From Laburnicola sp. R22_1 (lineage: Eukaryota; Ascomycota; Dothideomycetes; Pleosporales; Didymosphaeriaceae), in the NCBI GenBank assembly GCA_014281115.1, contig JACONQ010000011.1, positions 2,046,001 through 2,110,000 on the forward strand: a DNA stretch of 64,000 nt. The letters are read 5' to 3'. How positions within the stretch are numbered: the first letter of the stretch is position 1; every line of letters starts with the position of its first letter. Both the position numbers and the translations under genes were made by a program. The notes under the pieces are model-generated. The model was given only the letters and a program-made list of their open reading frames with translations. It was not told the DNA's origin and made no database searches. Of this stretch, positions 56,310 to 64,000 are shown in pieces.

Positions 56310-57430
56310 TAGCATTAAATTAACTACCTAGGGGTAGTATAACAAAGGCTTTCATCTTAAATAACATAATAAAAAAAGCAGAGCCCCCTGCTTAGTAATT
56401 AAAAAAAGCGTAAAAAGGTAGTTACAAAAATGCGCGTTTAAACTACTAAGCGAGCTTGGCGGTCTTAGTAGTCTTAGCGCGGGGCTGCTTCTATAAGCAA
56501 AATTTTTATAAAGAGGCTACTTAGAACTTTAAGGGAGCGTGGATAAAATAGCTTTAGCGCTACTATATTGTAGTTATTTATCTCTATCCCCTACTATTCT
56601 AATTGTTATAAATAATATAAGTTATATTAATAAGTATATACTATTTCTTATAAGTAGAATAAGGTTAATATATACTAGATACACTATTGCTCTATTACTA
56701 TATTAAGGTTATCCTTAATAAATCTTCTACTATTTCTTTATATCTTACTATTTATCTAGATATTAATATTATTTCTAAAGAAGTACTTACTGCTATTAAA
56801 GAGTACATGCTACAGTTTTACGCTGCTACTACTAAGATAATAACACTAGAGTTCTATTCTATCTATAAAATAATTGTTTATAAGAGTCTAGTATATCTAA
56901 CTACTTAGAAGGCAATCCTTATATACTAGCTAGGTTAGTAGCTTATCTAGTTCTTAAAGACTAGTAAGCCTATGTTTTCGCTCTAGTAGAAGTAATTACT
57001 CCTTATTAGTAATAGAATTCTTTAGTAGAAAATATAAGAGAATAATAAGGTATTTATTAATAAGCTACAAAGTAGTAAAAGTGTTGCATAGATCTATAAG
57101 ATCCTCCTAGCTATTATTATTACTATTAAGTTAGCTTATCTAAGCGAGTACGCTGCGTAGCAGCGCGAGTAAGGATAACTAATAATAGTAGTAGTAATAA
57201 GCTAGGTAGGCTATGTATAGCGTAAGTAAACCTTATGTTAGTGCTAGAAGCTTATAGGTATTAGGGGGTACAAGTAAGTTTAAAGTTTAAACTATTATCG
57301 CGTTAGCGTATTTAAGGTTAGTCTTTAATTAGAATTAGGTGCTATACATAGTATATAATAACCTTTTATCTTAATCTAGTTTAATCTTAAACTAAAAAAA
57401 AGATTAAAAAAGGTGTTTAGTAAGCCGACC
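56310..57430 (-). mobile_element. Family A element, intact length (1,121 bp)
   Basis: TSD AAACCTATTTATA / AAATCTATTTATA (56297-56309, 57431-57443; one transition). It shares its right end AGTAAGCCGACC with copies ending at 19374 and 27151. The plus strand has a 73-codon open frame (56687-56908). Confidence 0.85.
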
Positions 57431-57443
57431 AAATCTATTTATA

Positions 57444-59224
57444 AAAGGACTTTTACTTCTTAGTATAAAAAAGAGCAGAGAGCTATTTTATATTCTATAT
57501 ACTCTCTATAGGTGTTTTAAACTAAACTTATATAGGTAGTAATTAATAATAACTAGTTCTTCTAAATAGTAGAGTAACTATTCTTTTAACGCTTTCTCTA
57601 TTTTCTTAAGCCTAGTACTATAATAACTAGCTAATATAGGTTCTACTAGATATTCCTAAATAAATTTAATACTGCTAAGGCAGCTATTTTTAGCAATATT
57701 AGTAGGATAACTAAACTTTCTATCTTGTTTAATACGTGGTCTACAGCTAATTATCTTAGTTTTCTAGCTATTAATAGTTACTATATTAATAATACTTAGT
57801 AGCTTAAGGAGAAGCTACTTAACTTTATACTATTACGTAGTAGTTATACTAAAGTATTAATAGTATTAGAGGTACTATAGATCCTTACGAATATAGAAAC
57901 TGCGTAGAAGCTCCTAGCTATTATATATAATAATGCTAGTAATAATAGTACTCTAGCTTAGAGCGTTTAGCATAAACTATTAAAGGAGAATATTACCTAG
58001 AACTAAAAAGAGAATATAATCCTATGTCTTACTTATATTATTAACCTTAAAGTTTAAAATATTATCTATTATCTTAAGTTATTAGCGCCTATTAATCTTA
58101 ATTTTAGAGAGATATTATAGCAGTAATATATAAATAAAATCTAGACATAGATATTTATTTTAAATTCCCTTTGCAAGGTATATTAGCTATTATTATAAAA
58201 AGTTATTATAGAAAGTTATTATAGACTAACTAGCGCGCAGCACTGTACTATTTTCATCGCAATTAACTAGTTACTATAGCAATTTAAGTAATTTCTTATA
58301 ATATAGAGTAATATACTACTAAAGAAGCAATTATTTATAATTTAAGACATCTAAATAAGATAAAACTCTATCTATAATATATGCAAGCGCGCACTAAAGC
58401 TTTAGGCAAATATTAATATATAGCTACATAAGGAAATTACAACAAAGATAACTAGAAAATTAAACGATTTTGCTTATAGCGATACTATAGAGACAGACTT
58501 TAAAGACCTTAAGAAACTTTAACTATTAGCCCTAGAATAGTTACATCTTAAGTTAATTACCTTTATGCTCTAAAAGTTTAAAGAAGCTATAAACTTCCTA
58601 AATAAAAACTAGAAACCCTAGGTCCTATACATTTAGCTTATATATAACTAGCTTTTTAATTTTCTAAATAAGATAAATAATAAGCTTATTAAAGAGTTAA
58701 ACAATATTAGATAGCTAGAAGCTATATAGGCTATAGCTAAGATAGGATAAAAAAGTTACGCAAGTATTACTTAAGGATAGGTAAAGAGAAGGGTTTCTTA
58801 TTTAACTATATAATAATATTAGATTTTTTATAAAAGCTTATAGCGTACAAAGTATTATAATTATAGCTATTTATTATAGTTATATACTAATAGTTTCTAA
58901 AGTACTTTAATTACTATAATAGCCTAATAGCTAGGGACCTTATTCTAGTTTTAAATACTAATCTAAGATAGTTATAAGGTAGTAAATAGTTTTAAAAGCC
59001 TTCTTTACTACCTAGTTTATAGTCTAGTAGCCTCTTTATCTTTACCTAAAGTTTAGCTACGCTAGATATTAATTATAACTTAGGCCTAACTTAGATAGAA
59101 GAAGAAATATACCTAAGTACTCTTATAGTTAAAAAAGTAATAAGTTTAATATACTAGTGTAGTAAAAAGTTTATTAACTATCTTACCCCTAACTTATATA
59201 GATTATAAAGAATATTCTAGTAGT
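57444..59224 (+). pseudogene. RIP-decayed retroelement coding remnant, cut by the right-hand gypsy element
   Basis: A ~1.7-kb plus-strand frame when TAG/TAA are read as altered Gln. It is rich in Leu, Gln, Asn and Ile, with segments like KLLAPINLNFREIL and RKLNDFAYSDTIETDFKDLKK and a helical gag-like look. It ends where the GC-rich LTR begins (59,225). Confidence 0.4.
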
Positions 59225-59440
59225 TGTGAGGACGGGCTCGGGCTTCCGCATTGTAGAGTGTTGATGGGATAGGTTGGCTCTATTTCAGCTACACTAGGAT
59301 AAGGTAGAAAGGTAGATACAAGACGCGCAGGCGTAAAGAGGCGACGGTGGGGCGCTAGTCCTGTAAAGGCTAGCGCCTCGCGAGGCTGCCTTGTTGTTAT
59401 GTGACTTGTGGCCAGCTCTCTATGCACCGCAGCTGTTACA
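59225..59440 (-). repeat. 3' LTR of the right-hand gypsy element (216 bp)
   Basis: On the minus strand it runs TGTAACAGCTGCGGTG to CCGTCCTCACA, with TG...CA ends. It contains the short inverted repeat GGCGCTAGCC / GGACTAGCGCC. The boundary with RIP-ed sequence is abrupt. Confidence 0.8.
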
Positions 59441-59548
59441 TTACCCCCCTCTAAGAGAGGCTCGTCCTTAAGTCTTGTATAGCTACTTCCTCGTCTATGT
59501 TCTCTGTCCCAGCCCCTTACTTGCTGTCTTGTTGTCCTTATCTGTTAC

Positions 59549-62500
59549 TTATACGTACTGCCCGTCCTTATATGCTCGCAGCCATGCTTCCAACCGTGCT
59601 GGAGGACTAGGTCGCTCTAGGTAGGCTTGGTGGTAGTCCCTGACTTTATGGGGCGCCCCTGCGAAGCCTCGGGCGTTGTACCATGTCGGGTCTGGGTTAT
59701 GAGCGGTCCAGGAAGCTCTATACTGCAGACGCCCTCGATAGATGCGGCTGTTAAGTATCTCCTCTACCAGCCACTTAGGGTTGCCGTCAACCTCAATTAG
59801 TTCCTCCTTAGGTTCAATCTGGCCTAGTAGTGAGTCTAAGGCGGCTTTCCATAGACGGTCTGCGTGGAAGACGTCATGCATGCGCATGTATGGCGGTAGC
59901 TTAAGGCGATAGGAATGACCCCTTATCTCGATGATAGGGTAGGGGCCGTACATCTGCTAGTCGAGCTTTGAGCTAGGTTGGCTAGTCGTGAAGCCCTTAG
60001 GCGTAACATAGACTTGGTCTCCTATTATAAAATCGGGCTCACGGCGCTTCTTGTTTGCTTGCCGCGCTTGCCACTACTGCGCCTAAGCAATCCCTCTCTA
60101 AGCTATCTCTATTGCTAGCTTTACAGCGTTATGTCGGGCCTTTGCGTAGTTCTGCGCCTTCTCACAGGACATGTGCTCGCGGGCAGATGGGGATGTCCTT
60201 GTACGTTCCTTCTAATCCCAGTGGTGGACAGGTTAGTAACCAAACTCGATCTCAAATGGTGACAGGCCAGTGGTCTCGTGCGGCAGAATAGCCTGCGCCC
60301 AGTCCATACATGGCAACAGATCTGACTAGTTATCCTGATAGTAGTTAACAAAGGGCCGTAGGCGCTAGTCGAGGTACTGGTTCACAATCTCTGTGTTACT
60401 ATTGGTTTAGGGGTGGTAGGCTGTTAATAGCTTCTGCTTAACACCTATAAGGCAGCATAGCTCGTTCATAAATGCGGAGACGAATTAGGGGCCTCGGTCA
60501 CAGACAATGGACCTTAGAGGGCCATAGACACGCCAGATATAGCGGTAGTATATGTCGGCAGCTTGCTTAGCAGTAGTAGTCTTGTGGCAGGGTAGCGAGA
60601 AGCAACGCTTGCTCAGGCGGTCTACCACAACGAAGGCATAGTCGTACCCCTTCTTGTTGGCTGGGAAGGACTTAAAGTCCATTGAGACGTCCTGCCATGC
60701 TCGATTAGGTATTGGCAGCGACTTGAGTAGTCCTGGAGTTCGATTGCAAGGGACATGGCTCCATCGGCAAGCCTTGTAGGCGGCAACGTATGTATCGACG
60801 TCTTTCTCTATGCCTGGCCAATAGTAGCGATCCTGCAGTAGCTTTACAGTCTTTCTCTTGCCTAGGTAAGCAGTAGTCTGTGCTGCATAGACTATTTGGA
60901 TTAAGTGCGTGCGGAGGAAGTGAACAGCAGGGACGACTAGTCGGCCTTGGTGCAGGAGTAGTCCTTACTTGTTTAGCTGCCAGGTGGCGCTGCCAGCTGA
61001 CGCTTTCTCTCGCAGAGCTTGTATGCTACCATGGCTTTGGTTAGCCTTAAGGGCTCGGTTAATAACAGCGTGCGGGTCATCAAGTGGGGGTGAGCTCATG
61101 AAGGTGTCTGAGGCTGCGACCTCGATACAGCTCTCTAGGCCTTGTGTAGCAAGCGAGGCTAGATAATCGTTAGTGGCCTGAATTATACTAATATTGAGCT
61201 GCTCAGCTTGTAGGAAGGCTCGCGTTCGAGCGGCTCGGTCCTTATCCTTCTAAGTCTTAAGTTCCTCTTGCTTGCGCGACAGCGCGTCGGCTACGACGTT
61301 GGCGGTTCCAGGGCGGTAGGAGAGGGTCATGTTAAAGTCAGCTACTATTATAGCCCAGCGCATTTGCTGTGGAGTGAGCTCTCGCTTAGTTGAGAAATAC
61401 TTGAGTGCTTGGTGGTTAGTGAGGGCGCTGAATGGCTAAGGCGTCTAGAGGCCAATAAGCTAAGATCTCCACTCCTTAAGGCCGTAGATAACTGCCAGCA
61501 TCTCTTTGTTGTGGATGTTGTAGTTTATCTGTGGTCCGCTCATAGTCTTTAAATAGAAAGCTACTGGTCGCTATAGGCCGTCATCCTGTAGCTGGGAGAG
61601 TACGCCAGCTACGACTCTGTCACTCGCATCTGTCTCCATGCGCGTCTGGCGGTAGGGCGAGTAGTGGGCCAGAACATTGTCTGACAGCATGAGATCCTTA
61701 GCTTGCTGGAAGGCTGCCAGCTCGCGCCCGCCAAAGGCGTGCCATGCGCCCTTCTTGAGCAGCTTAGTGAGCGGCCGGATGATGCGCCCATAGTCCTTAA
61801 GGAAGGCTGATAGAAGTTGCAGAACCCTAGGAAGGACTGTAGGCTTTTAACTAACATAGGGACTGGCCAGTCTTGTATAGCAGTAACCTTCTTAGGGTCC
61901 TTCTGTATACCCTCTGTGCTAATAATAAGACCTAGGAACTTTGTCTTTGTCACAGCGAATTCGCTCTTCTTAATGTCTGCTTGTAGGCCGGCGTTGTGGA
62001 GACGCTTGAGTACCTGAGCGACGTGCTCCTCGTGCTCTAGTGGGTCTTCTGAATATATAAGGATATTGTCCAGATATGCTGTGCAGAAGTCGTTAAATAG
62101 GCCATACAAGACCTTATTAATATACTGTTGGAAGGTCGTGGGGCTGTTGCAGAGGCCAAAGGGCAGCACACAGTACTTGTAGTTGCCGTATCGTGTGCGG
62201 AAAGTAGTTAGATCCTCGACCTCCTTGTTAAGGCGGATGCGGTAGAAGGCCTGTCGCACATCGAGCTTAGTGAATACCTTAGCGCGCGCGAGCCTAGTCA
62301 GGGTCTCTTAGATTAGCAGGATAGGGTAGGCGTCTTTCTTCGTAATTGCGTTAAGCTTGCAGTAGTCAACGCAGAAGCGCCACCCCCCTCCAGGCTTCTT
62401 AGCAAATAGGACAGGCGAGGCGTACGAGGCGTTACTGTGCGCGATGAAGCCTTGTCGCAGGTGGTCCTCAAGGTACGATTTCACGAGCTCTAGCTGCTCG

Positions 62501-63720
62501 AGAGACATACTATACAGCGGGCTCGACGTCAACGTATTCTCAGAGGTCAGCTCAATGTTATGGTCAACACTGTCGCGGTGTGGTGGCAGCTCGTCTGAGT
62601 CCTTTTTCAAGAAGTGGGCTAGGGTCGCGCCAGCGTAACCTAGGAAGGGCAACTTCTCTGCGATCAGTTGGCGGAGCTCCTCTTCTTGATCAGGTAGGTT
62701 TGGCAGAGCGTCCTTGCGATCCTGGATGAGCTGGTTTACTTCGTAGACGCTAATATGGCCTAGCACAGTGTCCTTTTGTCGTGCGTACATCATAAAGGCA
62801 GCAGCTCCAATTGTATTAATCTCGAGGCCTACCTTGGCGAGGTCTTCGCGCGAGACAGGCTGGGGACGAGGTTGTCGCTTAGCCGGTTCTGGCGTCTGTC
62901 GCGGGTGGAGTTGCTCTTCCATCTTTCCAAGGTTCTCCCGCAGGGTAGCGCGCTGGGTTAAGCGTAGAGGTAGCTTACGAGCGCGCTATACAATAGCTAC
63001 GTCTATCTGCTTGTTGTGTTGGTTAGCATTGGCTTGGTGCGAGGGGTTGATCTTTGAGGGCACGCCTTACGTAGGGATAACAATATCACGCTTGCAGTTA
63101 ACCCATGCGCCATCTGGCCACTGGAGCTTCTTCTGCTTGCAGTTAATCCAGATGTCGGCATCCTCTAGGAGCTTGCGGCCGACTATAAGGTCGTGGCGAC
63201 TAGTATTACAAAAGATAAAGTAGGTAGAGAGGTGGTGGTTATCAATCACTAGGTCAGCTTGGATATACTTGTCTACCTAACCATTTGGTCAACTGTTGTA
63301 GCCTGCCAAGGGTATTGCTTCCATGCGGTGGATTGGGGCCTTGAGTCCTTTCTTAATCGTACGTAGATGCTTGAGGTGGACTAGGGCGTAGCTGCCGGCT
63401 CCAGTGTTGATGAGCGCGTTTAGCTTAATTGCTAGCCCGCCTGTAGAGATGCGGCATAGTAGAATGAACTAACTTCCACTAAACAGCTGATCCCATATGC
63501 TAAGGGCTCCTATAGGTTGCTCTAGGGAGGAGACTTCCCCTAGAGCGATACTTTTTCCAAGTCGCTGTCAGAGGATCCGTCTGCTGCGTCATAGAATGCC
63601 TTGTTGTCGGTGTCAGCTGGCAGCTCAATAGCCTTCTGGTCGACAGGCTTGTCCGTACAATTGCGGGCGAGGTGACCAACCTTGTGACAACAGAAACAGG
63701 TAGGCTGATCTGCTAACGCC
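59549..63720 (-). pseudogene. Gypsy gag-pol, lightly decayed
   Basis: From right to left: zinc knuckle CFCCHKVGHLARNC (~63,690); protease active site reading NTGAGSYALVHL (~63,400), whose catalytic Asp is Asn; RLLVGRK-like flap (LIVGRKLLEDADIW, ~63,170); RT fingers LFAKKPGGGWRFCVDY (~62,390); FRTRYGNYKY, LPFGLCNSP, catalytic YLDN instead of YLDD (~62,060); a one-base frameshift near 61,812 inside FLGFCNFYQ; RNase H METDASDRVVAGVLSQL (~61,630); integrase MDFKSFPANKKGYDYAFVVVD (~60,640) and SIVCDRGPQF (~60,490); and the tail GPYPIIEIRGHSYRLKLPP (59,950) with chromodomain PKWLVEEILNSRIYRGRLQY (59,740-59,800). A handful of TAG/TAA stops remain. Confidence 0.88.
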
Positions 63721-64000
63721 TAAATAGTGGCGGCTCTAGGCGGTGCCGTGGAAGTGGGTCGCTCGCGGTTGTGCCGTTCGGTTTTCTCAGCTCAGGCCAA
63801 CGCTCTCCTGGCGTTGCTAATAGCGAGCTCCCTAGCGAGGTCTTAGGCGAGGTCAACATAGACATCGTACTCCTCGCTGTGCTGTTAGCGAAAGACACCC
63901 ATCTGCGTGCATAGGGCGTCCAGTAACTTCTTGTAGAACTTCTCTACCCACTAGTCCGCTGGTAGGCCACGTTCCTATGTGAGACGAAAGAAGTCGCCCT

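Larger units (their letters stand above)
59225..64000 (-). mobile_element. Ty3/gypsy chromodomain retrotransposon, 3' part, runs off the window
   Basis: The 3' LTR is 59225-59440, preceded on the minus strand by a purine tract (AGAGGGGGGTAA). Gag-pol reads leftward from the window edge. Its GC content is like the host genes, so it is younger or escaped most RIP. The 5' LTR and left TSD partner lie outside the window. Confidence 0.9.

Overview
The window reads as a filamentous ascomycete (Pezizomycotina, probably Dothideomycetes/Pleosporales) nuclear contig. The evidence is the short 48-124 bp introns with CTAAY branch sites, the intron-containing eukaryotic housekeeping genes, and a sharp split into a gene-rich GC-balanced part (1-10.6 kb) and an AT-rich part (10.6-59.2 kb). 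The AT-rich part carries C-to-T/G-to-A decay typical of repeat-induced point mutation (RIP): former CAG/CAA codons read as TAG/TAA throughout. The lineage is an inference, since no rRNA or barcode gene is present.

Gene-rich part: a securin-like protein (-, cut by the left edge), tropomyosin (+), the rRNA-processing nuclease Rrp17/Nol12 (-), the geranylgeranyltransferase I beta subunit (-), a large F-BAR/DEP/RhoGAP protein of the Rgd2 type (+) and a small unknown ORF (+). Several act on the cytoskeleton and Rho-GTPase polarity machinery: tropomyosin cables, Rho/Cdc42 prenylation and a RhoGAP. They are separate transcription units, not an operon.

AT-rich part: a graveyard of nested transposons. 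I could place many insertions to the base by target-site duplications (TSDs) and by empty sites in sister copies. There are two 1,871-bp Fot1/pogo-like elements (TA TSD), a pogo/Tigger-like element with CENP-B-type DNA binding (53,798-55,635), and a Tc1-like element with a DD-E transposase (46,744-50,387). Three families of 1.1-1.26 kb elements (called A, B and C here) have TSDs of 9-16 bp and copies truncated always from the same end. One old LTR retrotransposon (20,219-37,887) is split by at least five later insertions. Those include a complete 7,454-bp Ty3/gypsy chromovirus (30,112-37,565, minus strand) and a 691-bp LTR mini-element (TRIM, 27,638-28,328). A ~1-kb family (D) forms a large inverted repeat.

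Right edge: 59,225 to the window end is a second, GC-richer Ty3/gypsy chromodomain element (minus strand), running off the contig.

The most unusual item is a spliced gene (about 30,753-31,774, plus strand) that lies inside the chromovirus, antisense to gag-pol and convergent with it. Four in-phase exons join through three canonical introns, and I cannot assign the product to a known family.
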